From JACPDI01 sp035463475 (lineage in GTDB: Bacteria; Acidobacteriota; Vicinamibacteria; Vicinamibacterales; 2-12-FULL-66-21), in contig DATHTE010000134.1 of NCBI GenBank assembly GCA_035463475.1, positions 1-64,000 of the forward strand: 64,000 bases of DNA. The letters run 5' to 3'. A program made the position numbers and the translations under genes. The notes under the pieces are model-generated. The model ran no database searches. It saw only the letters and a list, made by a program, of their open reading frames with translations, and was not told the origin of the DNA. Positions 20,654 to 29,510 of the stretch are shown here, piece by piece. How positions within the stretch are numbered: position 1 is the stretch's first letter; every line of letters begins with the position of its first letter.

Positions 20654-21895
20654 TCACCGGGCCGTCTCCTCGACCCGCGTCGACTGCGCGCTGACGTTCT
20701 TCGACGCGTCGACCGCGACCACGGCGTAAACGTAGCGGCTGCCCGGTTGCACCGCGGCGTCCCTGTAGGTGTTTTCTTTGATCGGCTCCGGCGTGAGCGC
20801 CTGCAGTGTGTCACCGGGCGCGTTCCCGCGCAAGACAACGTAACCGGCCAGGTCCGTCGCTGCCACCGCGTCCCAAATCAGGCTGATCGAGCCCGGCCCG
20901 GCCACCGCCGCGAGGCCAGCCGGCGCCGGCGGCGGAAAGGTGTCGGCCGGGGTCACGCAGGCCTGCGGCGACGGGTCGCTCTCGACGCGCATTCCGCTCA
21001 CGGCGCGAACGGCCGTCACGCGGTAGCAGCGCGTCTTGCCGAACTCCACGCGCGCGTCGGTGAACGAGGGCTTCGCCAGCGGCCCGTTGTTGAGCGGCGC
21101 CGCGGGGATCGCCGTCTGCTCGCCCGAGATCTCGTAGATGTTGTAGGAGGCCTCCTCGGATGCGACCCACGTGAGGTCGACGGCGTTCTCGCCATAACTC
21201 GCCAGCGGAGCGCCGGGCGCGGACGGTGGATCCACGAGCGGTACGCTCGCCGACGCGGAGGCTCCGCGCTGACCGCGCCGGGTGACCGGCACCACCATGT
21301 AGACCCGGACGGGCACGGGCTTCGCGGGCGCGGCCTGCGCCGTCGTGGGCGCCGGCGTGGTTCCCGCCGCCGGCGTCCCGCCACTCGCCGCCGCGGTCGC
21401 TCCGCTCGCGGCCGCCGTCGTCCCGCCGCTGACCGGCGGCGGAGCGGCCGGCACCGCTTCGGGCGGCGTGGTTTTGGCCGGCGTCTGCTTCGGCGTGTAC
21501 AGCTCGAGCGACGCGGCGCCGAGCGTCTCGACAAATGACGCGGCCGTCTGGTCCGGTTTGAGAACGACGCTGCCGACCCGTTCGCCCTCGCGCAGGAAGT
21601 CTGGCGCCGTCGGGGCGTCGGCCGCCTTCGCCACCGACAGCGCAAAGACCTCCACGCGCGCGAGACCGGTGCGCGTGGCGTCCCCCGCGGCGGGTTCCGG
21701 CAGCGTGAACCGCAGCGTCACTTCGTTGCCGACGCGTTTCGCGGTCATGTCGGTCGGCGGCATGGGCGCGAGGCGCAGCGGCGCGAGCGGCGGCCCCTTC
21801 TTCCCGCACGCGGTGAGGGCGATGCCGAATGCCAGAATGCCGAAGGCCGAACGCTCCAGAATGCCGAAGGCCGAGTGCGATCGTGCCGTCTTCAC
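20654..21895 (-). CDS. Lipoprotein with fibronectin type III-like domains
   Basis: 413 residues; start GTG at 21895 overlaps the hslU stop as GTGA. The signal peptide ends in the lipobox LTAC followed by GKKGPPLAPLRLAP, a common start of small periplasmic lipoproteins. Three beta-sandwich stretches resemble fibronectin III repeats: ~40-130, ~225-315 (with APLASYGENAVDLTWVASEE) and ~320-410 (APAGLAAVAGPGSISLIWDA). An Ala/Thr/Pro linker (~135-195) separates the first from the others. The hydrophobic core of the signal peptide is an 8-residue duplication (SAFGILER/SAFGILAF) from a 24-bp DNA repeat. Role unknown; probably cell-envelope binding or scaffold. Confidence 0.83.
   Translation of the reverse strand: MKTARSHSAFGILERSAFGILAFGIALTACGKKGPPLAPLRLAPMPPTDMTAKRVGNEVTLRFTLPEPAAGDATRTGLARVEVFALSVAKAADAPTAPDFLREGERVGSVVLKPDQTAASFVETLGAASLELYTPKQTPAKTTPPEAVPAAPPPVSGGTTAAASGATAAASGGTPAAGTTPAPTTAQAAPAKPVPVRVYMVVPVTRRGQRGASASASVPLVDPPSAPGAPLASYGENAVDLTWVASEEASYNIYEISGEQTAIPAAPLNNGPLAKPSFTDARVEFGKTRCYRVTAVRAVSGMRVESDPSPQACVTPADTFPPPAPAGLAAVAGPGSISLIWDAVAATDLAGYVVLRGNAPGDTLQALTPEPIKENTYRDAAVQPGSRYVYAVVAVDASKNVSAQSTRVEETAR
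21832..21874. repeat. 24-bp direct repeat inside a signal-peptide coding region
   Basis: A 19-base exact match (CCAGAATGCCGAAGGCCGA) occurs at 21832-21850 and 21856-21874, a 24-base period, so the repeat stays in frame and adds eight residues per unit. A partial third copy lies just to the left. Confidence 0.85.
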
Positions 21896-23280
21896 AGAAT
21901 GTATCGCGAAAGGTCCTCGTTCCCGACGATGTCGGCGAGCATGCGTTCGACGTATTCGGCGGTGATCGTGATCGTCTGCTCGCCGAGGTCCGGCGCCTCG
22001 AACGAAACCTCGTCCAGCAGTTTCTCCATCACGGTGTGCAGGCGGCGCGCGCCGATGTTCTCCGTCCGTTCGTTCACCATCGTCGCGAAGTCCGCGATGC
22101 GCTCGACGGCGCCCGCGTCGAACGAGAGCGTCACCCCCTCGGTCCCGATGAGCGCGACATACTGCTTGATGAGCGCGCTCCGCGGCTCGGTGAGAATGCG
22201 GACGAAGTCGTCGCGCCCGAGCGGCTCCAGCTCGACGCGGATCGGGAAGCGCCCCTGCAGCTCGGGGATGAGATCCGACGGCTTCGAGACGTGGAACGCC
22301 CCCGCCGCGATGAACAGGATGTGATCGGTGCGCACCATCCCGTACTTCGTGTTGACCGTTGTGCCTTCGACGATTGGCAGGATGTCGCGCTGCACCCCCT
22401 CGCGGCTGACGTCGGGCCCGTGCTCCCCTTCGCGCCCGGCGATCTTGTCGATCTCGTCGATAAAGATGATGCCCGCCTGCTCCGCGCGCTCGACCGCCGC
22501 GCGCGCGACGCTCTCCATGTCGATCAGCTTCTGCTCCTCTTCCTGCGTGAGCTGCTCGAGCGCCTCAGGCACGCGGAGCTTCCGCTTGCGGGAGCGGCCC
22601 GAGAACATGTTCCCGAGCCCCGGCAGCATGTCCTTCACGTTGATGTCGATCTCCTCGACCGACGACCCGGCGATGATCTCGAACGAGGGGAACGACTTCT
22701 CGCGCACCTCGATCTCGACCTGCCGCTCGTCCAGCCGCCCCTCGTGAAGCTGCTGGCGCAGCCGCTCGCGCGTGCTCCCGTAGTGCTCCTTCGCCGGATC
22801 GTCCGGCGGAACGTAGCTCGGCACCTGCGGCGGCGGCAGCAGCAGGTCCATCAGGCGCTCCTCCGCGTTGTGCTTTGCCTTCTCGCGCACGTCCACGCGG
22901 CGCTCGTCGCGGACCATCTCCACCGCCAGCTCCGTCAGGTCGCGCACCATCGACTCGACGTCGCGACCCACATAGCCGACCTCGGTGAACTTCGATGCCT
23001 CGACCTTCAGGAATGGTGAATGGGCGAGCTTCGCGAGTCGCCGCGCGATCTCCGTCTTGCCGACGCCGGTCGGGCCGATCATCAGGATGTTCTTCGGCAG
23101 GACGTCGTCGGCGAGCTCGGGCGGCAGCCGGCGGCGCCGCATCCGGTTGCGCAGCGCGATCGCGACGGCGCGCTTCGCCTGCGCCTGCCCGACGACGTGC
23201 TTGTCGAGTTCCGCGACAATCTCCCGCGGGGTGAGCGAGTGCACCGCCGTCGCGGCGGTCTCCGGAAGGTAGATCGGCAT
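21892..23280 (-). CDS. hslU: ATP-dependent protease ATPase subunit HslU
   Basis: 462 residues. AAA+ unfoldase of the HslUV protease. The N-terminus LTPREIVAELDKHVVGQAQA, Walker A GPTGVGKTE, the pore loop GYVGRDVESM, Walker B IIFIDEIDK, sensor and Arg-finger region GRFPIRVELEPL, and the C-terminal DLSRYIL that docks into HslV are all intact. The intermediate domain carries an acidic and charged insertion (~135-240). It starts three bases after the hslV stop. Confidence 0.97.
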   Translation of the reverse strand: MPIYLPETAATAVHSLTPREIVAELDKHVVGQAQAKRAVAIALRNRMRRRRLPPELADDVLPKNILMIGPTGVGKTEIARRLAKLAHSPFLKVEASKFTEVGYVGRDVESMVRDLTELAVEMVRDERRVDVREKAKHNAEERLMDLLLPPPQVPSYVPPDDPAKEHYGSTRERLRQQLHEGRLDERQVEIEVREKSFPSFEIIAGSSVEEIDINVKDMLPGLGNMFSGRSRKRKLRVPEALEQLTQEEEQKLIDMESVARAAVERAEQAGIIFIDEIDKIAGREGEHGPDVSREGVQRDILPIVEGTTVNTKYGMVRTDHILFIAAGAFHVSKPSDLIPELQGRFPIRVELEPLGRDDFVRILTEPRSALIKQYVALIGTEGVTLSFDAGAVERIADFATMVNERTENIGARRLHTVMEKLLDEVSFEAPDLGEQTITITAEYVERMLADIVGNEDLSRYIL

Positions 23281-23283
23281 CGG

Positions 23284-23811
23284 TCAGACTTCTTCGATCG
23301 TGAGGTGCGTGTTGGTGTAGACGCAGATGGAAGCGGCAATCTGCATGGCCTGCTCCGCGATGGCGCGCGCGTCGAGCCCGGTGTGGAGCGCCAGCGCCTT
23401 CGCGGCCGCCATGGCGTATGCACCTCCGGATCCAATCGCGATGATCCCGTCGTCGGGCTCGATTAGATCCCCGGTGCCCGAAAGGAGAAACGTCGATTTC
23501 TGGTCGAGCACGATCAGCATCGCCTCGAGCCGTCGCAGGATGCGGTCGGTTCGCCAGTCCCTCGCCAGCTCGACGGCCGATCGCTCCAGGTTCCCGCGGT
23601 ACTGCTCCAGTTTCGCCTCGAACCGCGAGAACAGTGCGAAAGAGTCCGCCGCCGAGCCCGCGAATCCGGCAAGGATGCGATCGTTGTACAGCCGCCGGAT
23701 CTTCCGCGCCCCGTGTTTGACGACGGTATTGTTGAAGGTGACCTGGCCGTCGCCGGCCAACACCGAGCGGCCGTTGTGCCGGACCGCCAGAACCGTGGTG
23801 GCGTGAAGCAT
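23284..23811 (-). CDS. hslV: ATP-dependent protease peptidase subunit HslV
   Basis: 175 residues, the usual length. The catalytic Thr lies in MLHATTVLAVRHNG, so processing should remove the first four or so residues. GDGQVTFNNTVVKH, KIRRLYN, GFAGSAADSFALF and AIGSGGAYAMAAAKAL follow the family. It heads the 12-gene minus-strand series; a candidate -10 lies only ten bases upstream of the ATG. In other phyla hslV follows xerC directly; here 23.5 kb intervenes. Confidence 0.97.
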   Translation of the reverse strand: MLHATTVLAVRHNGRSVLAGDGQVTFNNTVVKHGARKIRRLYNDRILAGFAGSAADSFALFSRFEAKLEQYRGNLERSAVELARDWRTDRILRRLEAMLIVLDQKSTFLLSGTGDLIEPDDGIIAIGSGGAYAMAAAKALALHTGLDARAIAEQAMQIAASICVYTNTHLTIEEV

Positions 23812-23821
23812 TCAACTGTCG

Positions 23822-23827
23822 ATTATA
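23822..23827 (-). promoter_or_regulatory. Candidate -10 element for hslV
   Basis: A perfect TATAAT on the minus strand ends ten bases before the hslV ATG. No convincing -35 hexamer at 16-18 bases. If used, transcription would start about 3-5 bases before the ATG, giving a nearly leaderless message. The divergent gene at 23997 has a TAGAAT at 23935-23940 on the plus strand. Confidence 0.35.
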
Positions 23828-23996
23828 TGGGACAACTGCACTCCCGAGCGGACACCGGAGCCCCCGGTAAGTCGCTGATTTTGGCCACCTTCGCGGCCGA
23901 GCCCGCTGGCAGTCCTGTTGCTTCGACTCAGGCGTAGAATGGGATCCGTACCCGCGTACGACCCTCGTGGGCCGGAGCCCACGTAAGGAGCCCGCC

Positions 23997-24869
23997 ATGA
24001 AGCGCCTAGCTTTCGTCAGCGTTGCCGGGCTGATCGCCATCGGCCTGTCACCCGCACTGGCGCAGGAGCGTCCCAACCCGAACCCGCAGAGCGGCGGCGA
24101 ACACGCCGTTGCGCGCCCGTCGGGTGGAGGATCGAGCTCCGGTTCGTCGGCCTCCTCCCCGTCGTCTCCCTCGAGTCCATCGGGGGGCGGTTCCGGCGTC
24201 GGCGTCGACAACTCGCCGGGCCGGGGCGGAGAGCGGGCGGTGCCGCGCAGCGGCGGTTCGCGCCGCGGCGGCGGCTCGGGAGGCGGCGCGGTCCGCTCGG
24301 GCGGCAGTCCGAAATCCGTGATCATCCCCGCGAATCCGCAGCGGCGGGGCCCGGGGGACGATCGCGAGCCGAACGTGGCCTCTCCGAGGCCGCGGGCGGG
24401 CCGGCCCGCGACGGGGCGCGCGATGCCGCGCGACATCTCCAACATCCCTGACCTCGGGTGGCGCCGCGACCCGTACTGGGCGTACGGCTACTGGCGGTAC
24501 AACCGCTGGATGCCCTTCTACTACGGTCCCTGGGGCGGGTACATGTATTACGACCCGTTCTGGTGGGATTACTACTACGGCTATTACCCTGGATATTACG
24601 GCGGCTACGCGCAGACGTACAGCGAATCTGACTACGACACCGGCAGGCTGAAGCTCAAGGTGAGGCCGCGGGAGGCGCAGGTGTACGTTGACGGATATTT
24701 CAGCGGCGTGGTCGATGACTACGACGGCGTCCTGCAGCGGCTGCGGCTGCGCGCTGGCGCGCACCGGATCGAATTGCGGCTGGAAGGGTACGAGCCTGCC
24801 GTGTTCGATGTGCTCATCGTCGCGGGCGAGACGGTGACGTATCGCGCCGAGCTGCAGCGTAAGCCGTAA
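23997..24869 (+). CDS. Exported PEGA-domain protein with Ser/Gly-rich and Tyr/Trp-rich regions
   Basis: 290 residues from ATG at 23997 (AAGGAG at 23985-23990); an upstream in-frame start is less likely because the signal peptide (MKRLAFVSVAGLIAIG..., cleavage after ALA) begins here. Residues ~35-140 are disordered and Ser/Gly/Arg-rich. Residues ~150-205 are strikingly rich in Tyr, Trp and Gly (WWDYYYGYYPGYYGG), and the C-terminal ~75 residues are a PEGA domain (RLKLKVRPREAQVYVDGYFS...). PEGA domains bind cell-surface polymers; the aromatic region could mediate self-association. Function unknown. Confidence 0.85.
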   Translation: MKRLAFVSVAGLIAIGLSPALAQERPNPNPQSGGEHAVARPSGGGSSSGSSASSPSSPSSPSGGGSGVGVDNSPGRGGERAVPRSGGSRRGGGSGGGAVRSGGSPKSVIIPANPQRRGPGDDREPNVASPRPRAGRPATGRAMPRDISNIPDLGWRRDPYWAYGYWRYNRWMPFYYGPWGGYMYYDPFWWDYYYGYYPGYYGGYAQTYSESDYDTGRLKLKVRPREAQVYVDGYFSGVVDDYDGVLQRLRLRAGAHRIELRLEGYEPAVFDVLIVAGETVTYRAELQRKP

Positions 24870-24871
24870 GC

Positions 24872-25315
24872 GTGACGTCGCGCGGGGTGGGCTCCGGCGG
24901 CCGAGCGCTCTCGCTCATCGCGCTCGTTTCAGGCCTCTACGATTTCGTCGCAGGGGCCTTTCTTCTCCTATTCACCGATCGCATGGCGGCGGCATTTGGC
25001 TCGCCCCCGCCAGCCCCGCCGATCTTCGGCGATCTCAACGGCATCTTCCTGCTGGCCGTCGGCGCGGGCTACGCGCTTCCCTGGCACGATCCGATTCGCT
25101 ACCGCGGCTATCTGTGGGTGATGGGTCCGCTGTTGAAAGGAGCGGGCGCGGCGGCCTTTCTGCTCGATTACGCGTTTCGCGAATCGCCTGAGACCTTCCT
25201 GCTGTTCGCGGCCTCCGACGGCGCGCTGGCGGTCGTGACGTTGTGGCTGCTGCTTGCGTCGCGCGCCGCTCAGGAGAGCGGAGGCTCCGCCGCGGCCTCG
25301 CCGCGCGCGCGATAG
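24872..25315 (+). CDS. Small membrane protein of unknown function
   Basis: 147 residues, GTG start two bases after the PEGA-protein stop, so probably co-transcribed. Four hydrophobic segments (about 12-32, 50-67, 80-98, 105-125) with a short cytoplasmic tail. LISLVSGLYDF-type N-terminus and a GDLNGIFLLAVG motif resemble small four-helix membrane proteins. Its 3' end overlaps the convergent permease gene by 46 bases. Confidence 0.72.
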   Translation: MTSRGVGSGGRALSLIALVSGLYDFVAGAFLLLFTDRMAAAFGSPPPAPPIFGDLNGIFLLAVGAGYALPWHDPIRYRGYLWVMGPLLKGAGAAAFLLDYAFRESPETFLLFAASDGALAVVTLWLLLASRAAQESGGSAAASPRAR

Positions 25316-26733
25316 CGCAGCAGCGCGTACAGCGGCACGCCCGCCGCCACGACGATGAACCCGGCGGCAGAGGGACCCCACGCGCTGCCGGTGGCCACCG
25401 GCGCGAGCAAATCCGACCAGAGGGCGTTCGCGACGATCGCGAGGCTCGCGATCGTGAACACCGCGGGCGCGAACGGATAGCCCCAGGCCTTGAACGGGCG
25501 CGGCGCGTCCGGCTCGCGCCGGCGCAGCAGGAACAGCGCCCCCACCGCGAACGCGGAGAAGAGCACGACGGCGAAGCCGGTGTACGTCGTCAGCGCCGAC
25601 GCGCTGCCCGACAGGACGAGCAGGGCGCTCCACGTGGCCTGCGCGATGATGGAGACCGCCGGTGTTCTGTAGCGCGGGTGCACGCGCGCCGCGCTCCGGA
25701 AGAAGACGCCGTCGCGCGCCATCGCATAGTACACGCGCGGCCCCGCGAACGTCATCGCGCTGATGCTCGCCGCGATGCTGATGATCGACACGACCCCCAT
25801 GATGTCGCCGGCGCGCGTGCCGAGGAGCCGATCGGCGATGACGTCGAGGACGCTGCCCTTGACCTGCGCGAGCTGCCCGACCGGCATCACGTAGAGGTAG
25901 AGGAGATTCAGGAGGAAGTAGATCGCAATCACCGCGAGCGTGCCGGCGGCGAGCGAGAGCGGCAGGTTGCGCCCGGGATTACGGACCTCCTCGGCCACGT
26001 ACGCCGACGCGTTCCAGCCGGAGTACGTGAACATCACCTGGATGAGCGCGAGCAGCCAGCCGGTGAGGATCACCGGGCCGGCGCCTTCCTGCAAGTGCGA
26101 GGCGGAACCCTGGCCCATCGAGAAGCCGAGCGCGATGAAGATCACCAGCGCCGACACCTTCAACGCGGCGAGCAGATTGGTCACCACGCGGCCCGGGCCG
26201 ACCCCGCGCAGGTGAATCCACGCCATCACGAAGATCGCCACGAGCGCGATGATCGCCTGTCGGGACACGACGAGCGGGACGAACGGCAGGGGAACGGTGA
26301 AGATCGGGGTGTTGTCGGCCGCCGCGGGCACGAAGCGCCCCACGTACGCGGCGAGCACCACGGCGCTCGCGGCAATCGCACCCGAGAAGCCCGCAATGAA
26401 CGAGGTCCAGCCGGTCAGGAACGCGGCGAACCGGCCGTACGCGGCCCGGAGGTAGACGTATTCGCCTCCCGCGCGCGGCCTCAGCGCCGCGAGCTCCGCG
26501 TACGCCATCGCGCCGGCGAACGCGAGCAGGCCGCCGGCGATCCACGTGGAGAGAAACATCCACGGGCCGGGCACGCTCGCAGCGACGAGCGGCGGCGTGA
26601 ACAGGATGCCGCCGCCGATCACGTTCGAGACGATGATGGCGGACGCGTCAACGGGTCCGAGACGCCGCACGAGCTCCGGCCGCGCGCCGGCGCTTTCGCC
26701 CCCGGCGCGGACCTGCGGGGAGGTGGCCCTCAC
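25270..26733 (-). CDS. APC-superfamily amino-acid permease
   Basis: 487 residues from GTG at 26733, which overlaps the upstream lipoprotein stop as GTGA; a longer upstream frame reads that gene out of frame. About 12 TM helices. The first helix region VDASAIIVSNVIGGGILFTP carries the broken-helix G-G-G substrate motif of APC transporters. RAGGEYVYLRAAYG and TYSGWNASAYVAEEVRNPGR are typical of LAT/YfnA-like amino-acid permeases. Substrate not determinable here. Confidence 0.9.
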   Translation of the reverse strand: MRATSPQVRAGGESAGARPELVRRLGPVDASAIIVSNVIGGGILFTPPLVAASVPGPWMFLSTWIAGGLLAFAGAMAYAELAALRPRAGGEYVYLRAAYGRFAAFLTGWTSFIAGFSGAIAASAVVLAAYVGRFVPAAADNTPIFTVPLPFVPLVVSRQAIIALVAIFVMAWIHLRGVGPGRVVTNLLAALKVSALVIFIALGFSMGQGSASHLQEGAGPVILTGWLLALIQVMFTYSGWNASAYVAEEVRNPGRNLPLSLAAGTLAVIAIYFLLNLLYLYVMPVGQLAQVKGSVLDVIADRLLGTRAGDIMGVVSIISIAASISAMTFAGPRVYYAMARDGVFFRSAARVHPRYRTPAVSIIAQATWSALLVLSGSASALTTYTGFAVVLFSAFAVGALFLLRRREPDAPRPFKAWGYPFAPAVFTIASLAIVANALWSDLLAPVATGSAWGPSAAGFIVVAAGVPLYALLRYRARGEAAAEPPLS

Positions 26734-27215
26734 CTGGTCAGCAACCGGCGCTCGATCGGGAAGTCGCCGAGCGCCACCCATTGCGCCGACCCGTACTTCA
26801 CGAAGAGACGGACCTGGAAATCCTGGAAGAGCCGATGTTGCAGCATCTCCGCGCGCGGCTGCTCGCCGGTGAACCCGTACTGGGATCGCACCGTCGTGGG
26901 CTTTGACGCCGCGGCCGGCGGGATTTCGACCCGCTGCAGGAACACGTCGTCGCGCTCCTCCTTCTGAGGGAGCAACATGAAGACGATGTTCATCTGCACG
27001 GCAAGCTCCTCGTCCGAGCGGTTCTGAAGGGAGAAGGTGATGGAGGGCACGAGCTTGTTCTTGCCGTCCACGATGCCCATGTCGAACCAGCCGGTGGACA
27101 CGCCGGTGACCTGGAGGGTCTGTTTCAGGTCCACCGCGCGGGCGCAGCCCGCAGCGGTCATTGAAGAAGCCAGGGCGAGCAGCACGAAGGTCGCGGAACG
27201 GGTGCGACGCACCAT
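26730..27215 (-). CDS. Putative periplasmic lipoprotein (YcfL-like)
   Basis: 161 residues with a signal peptide ending in a lipobox (AAGC, ~24). The mature part alternates beta strands (TGVSTGWFDMGIVDGKN, ITFSLQNRSDEELAVQMN), a pattern resembling the YcfL-like lipoproteins that accompany LpoB-type genes. Lies between an exported hypothetical protein and the permease on the same strand. Assignment to YcfL is tentative. Confidence 0.72.
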   Translation of the reverse strand: MVRRTRSATFVLLALASSMTAAGCARAVDLKQTLQVTGVSTGWFDMGIVDGKNKLVPSITFSLQNRSDEELAVQMNIVFMLLPQKEERDDVFLQRVEIPPAAASKPTTVRSQYGFTGEQPRAEMLQHRLFQDFQVRLFVKYGSAQWVALGDFPIERRLLTR

Positions 27216-27229
27216 GCGGGGATTCTAGC

Positions 27230-28105
27230 TCAGAATTCCCGCACCTCGACGCGTGCGCGGGCCTCCTCGCGCGTGATGCGCTCGGCGCGGAACGCCACGA
27301 GGTCGCTCCCCTTGATGCGGAGCACGAGCGTGACCGCGTCGTAGGGCTCGTTGGGGCTGAGCGGCCCCTCGGCATCCTTCGCGGCGATGGTCAGCCACTG
27401 GTCGGCCGGGACGGCCATCGAGCCGCCGTGATCGAGCATCGCGTCGATGAGCGCGTTCTTGACCGTCTCGGTGTAGAGAGCGTTCGGGTCCTTGATGTAC
27501 GCGGGGACGGCCGGCTCGGGCGGCGCGGAGGCCACGTCACGTCGCTCGTCCACGCTGGCGCTGCTCACGCGGCGCGCGTCAGACGGCGCGGTCTCCGGCG
27601 CGGGCGCGCCAGGCGCGGCCACGCCCGCGCGCATCTGCCGCTCGATCCGCGCCACGCTGGCCTCGAGGCGCGCGCGAGCGGCCCCGTCCTCGAGGCTGGC
27701 CAGCTGCCGGCGGATGTCGCTCAGCGCCTGCAACACGAACGGGTCGGGAGCGAGCGCCATCGTCCGAATCGACCACGCGACGCTCTCCCGCAGCGCGGGT
27801 ATCTCCACGTCGAAGAACACGCCGTAGCCGTCGAGCACAAACCCGCGCGCGCGCGCCATGCCGGTGAGCAGCACGAGGTTCGGGTTGAACGGCCTCAGCT
27901 TGGAGCCGAGCACGTCGGCGCCATGCCGGACGGCGCCCACGAGCACGCCTTCCATCACGTTGACCTGATAGCGCCGCTTCAACGACTCGTCGGCGCTAGG
28001 TGGCGGCGCCTGCGGCGATGGCGCCTGCGCGCCCGCAGGCGCGGCCGCTGCCGCGGCGAGAAAGCCGAACACGACGGTCACGAGGATCCTGGAGTTCATG
28101 TGCAT
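27230..28105 (-). CDS. Exported protein of unknown function downstream of an anti-sigma gene
   Basis: 291 residues, signal peptide ending near AGAQA. A second ATG two codons in (MNSR...) is equally possible. An N-terminal domain (~45-155) is followed by a helical segment (RIERQMRAG) and an Ala/Pro/Ser linker (~175-205), then a C-terminal beta-rich domain (~210-291). It lies seven bases after the anti-sigma gene, so it may be a target or modulator of that sigma/anti-sigma unit. Family not recognised. Confidence 0.75.
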   Translation of the reverse strand: MHMNSRILVTVVFGFLAAAAAAPAGAQAPSPQAPPPSADESLKRRYQVNVMEGVLVGAVRHGADVLGSKLRPFNPNLVLLTGMARARGFVLDGYGVFFDVEIPALRESVAWSIRTMALAPDPFVLQALSDIRRQLASLEDGAARARLEASVARIERQMRAGVAAPGAPAPETAPSDARRVSSASVDERRDVASAPPEPAVPAYIKDPNALYTETVKNALIDAMLDHGGSMAVPADQWLTIAAKDAEGPLSPNEPYDAVTLVLRIKGSDLVAFRAERITREEARARVEVREF

Positions 28106-28111
28106 AGGTTT

Positions 28112-28897
28112 TTACTGGCGCTGTGACACGCGCACGAGATAGTTCAGTAGCTGCCGATCGGCGGCGGTGTTTCCCTCGAGCTGGCCGAGTCCCTGCTGGA
28201 TCCGCACGAGATCCGTCTGCCGCTGCGAATCGAAGTCGCGCACCATCTGCGCGACGCGCAGCGCCAGCTCGCGGCGCTGCCGCAGCTCGCTCTGCTCGAT
28301 CAGCTCCTGCACGCGGCGAAGCAGGACGTCATTGGCCTGTGCGCTCGCGCCGGCGGTCCGGGACGCGGGCGGCGGCGCAATCGCGGCCACGCCGCGGAAT
28401 TCCGTCCGCAGCCGCCGCTCGAGCGCCGCGAGGTCATCGCGAGACACCGCCGTCCCCTGAAGTTGGGACGGCTGCGGCGCCGCGGCGGCCTGCCGCGCCG
28501 GCTCGGGCTGCTGCGACCACCCCGTGCGCACACGCACGCCGCCGTCGCCGTAGGTGATCTCGAGGTTCGCGATCGCCGCGGCGACCGCCAGCAGCACCAC
28601 GGCCGCGGCGGCCAGCGCGCCGGAGGCCCACCAGGGGCGCGCGGCGCGACCGCGCCCGGTGCGATCCGCGGTCGGCGCGGCAGCGTCCGCCACCGGCACG
28701 ATCGTGAAGCCGAACGCTCGTTCGGGCACTCGCCACGAGGCCAGCTCGGCGCGCACGCCGCGCATCTCCTCGAGCGCCACGCGGCACTCCCCGCACGTCG
28801 CCAGGTGTTCCTCGAACGCCGCGCGCTCGCCGGCGTTCAGCTCGTCGTACAGATATCCGACGAGCGTTTCATGTTCACCGCACCCATTCGTGTTCAT
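28112..28897 (-). CDS. Zinc-finger (ZAS) anti-sigma factor, membrane-anchored
   Basis: 261 residues from ATG at 28897; a start at 28933 would overlap the sigma gene and adds non-conserved residues. The N-terminal ZAS domain has YLYDELNAGERAAFEEHL and the zinc ligands HLATCGEC (HxxxCxxC). One TM helix (~95-115) follows. The periplasmic part is Pro/Ala/Gln-rich and then a long charged helix (~160-255) likely to form a coiled coil. It is ten bases downstream of the ECF sigma gene, the usual arrangement for a cognate anti-sigma. Confidence 0.88.
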   Translation of the reverse strand: MNTNGCGEHETLVGYLYDELNAGERAAFEEHLATCGECRVALEEMRGVRAELASWRVPERAFGFTIVPVADAAAPTADRTGRGRAARPWWASGALAAAAVVLLAVAAAIANLEITYGDGGVRVRTGWSQQPEPARQAAAAPQPSQLQGTAVSRDDLAALERRLRTEFRGVAAIAPPPASRTAGASAQANDVLLRRVQELIEQSELRQRRELALRVAQMVRDFDSQRQTDLVRIQQGLGQLEGNTAADRQLLNYLVRVSQRQ

Positions 28898-28907
28898 GTC
28901 GCGATAC

Positions 28908-29510
28908 TCATCTCGACGCCGCGCGCCGGGCAAACGGCGTCACACGCGAGCCATCGGGCCCCAGCTCACGCCGAAGCACCGACAGCCCCTGGTACAACCG
29001 GGTTTTCACCGTGCTCAACGGACAGTCGAGCAGGTCTGCGATCTCCTGGAACGTCAGGCCGTGATACTCCTTCAGGACGATCGCGGTCCGCTGCTCTTCG
29101 GGCAGCGACGCCATCGCGCGCACCACAGCCGTGCTCATCTCGCGGCGGGCGACCGTCTCGTCGAGCGATTCGGCCGCCGCGGGCATGTCGTTGGCGATAT
29201 CCATGGGATCGAGTCCTTCAGGCGCCTGCACGAGCGGCGCCCGCCGCTCGCGGCGGATCCAATCCCGACAGAGGTTCAGGGCGATGCGGTAAAGCCAGGA
29301 CGAGAACTTCGCCTGCCCCTTGAACCCCCGAATCGCGCGGAACGCGCGAAGGAACGTCTCCTGGCAGATATCACGCGCGTCCTCCTCCCGGCCAATGACC
29401 CGGTAGGCCAGGGCGTAAATCGGGCGTTCCCAGCGCACCACGAGCTGGTTGAAGCTCTCGAGGTCCCCCTCGATCGACCGCGCGACGAGTTCTTCGTCTG
29501 TCCAGGACAA
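28908..29510 (-). CDS. ECF RNA polymerase sigma factor
   Basis: 200 residues with TTG start at 29510. Region 2 (FNQLVVRWERPIYALAYRVI, DICQETFLRAFRAI, FSSWLYRIALNLCRDWIRR) and region 4 (LPEEQRTAIVLKEYHGLTF, STVKTRLYQGLSVLR) are complete. No clear Shine-Dalgarno is seen before TTG. Controls an envelope regulon by inference, together with the anti-sigma directly downstream. Confidence 0.92.
   Translation of the reverse strand: MSWTDEELVARSIEGDLESFNQLVVRWERPIYALAYRVIGREEDARDICQETFLRAFRAIRGFKGQAKFSSWLYRIALNLCRDWIRRERRAPLVQAPEGLDPMDIANDMPAAAESLDETVARREMSTAVVRAMASLPEEQRTAIVLKEYHGLTFQEIADLLDCPLSTVKTRLYQGLSVLRRELGPDGSRVTPFARRAASR

Noticed and set aside
22565..24445. 626-residue minus-strand frame across hslU, hslV and the intergenic region
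   Set aside because: It overlaps two certain genes in the wrong frame and has low-complexity translation.
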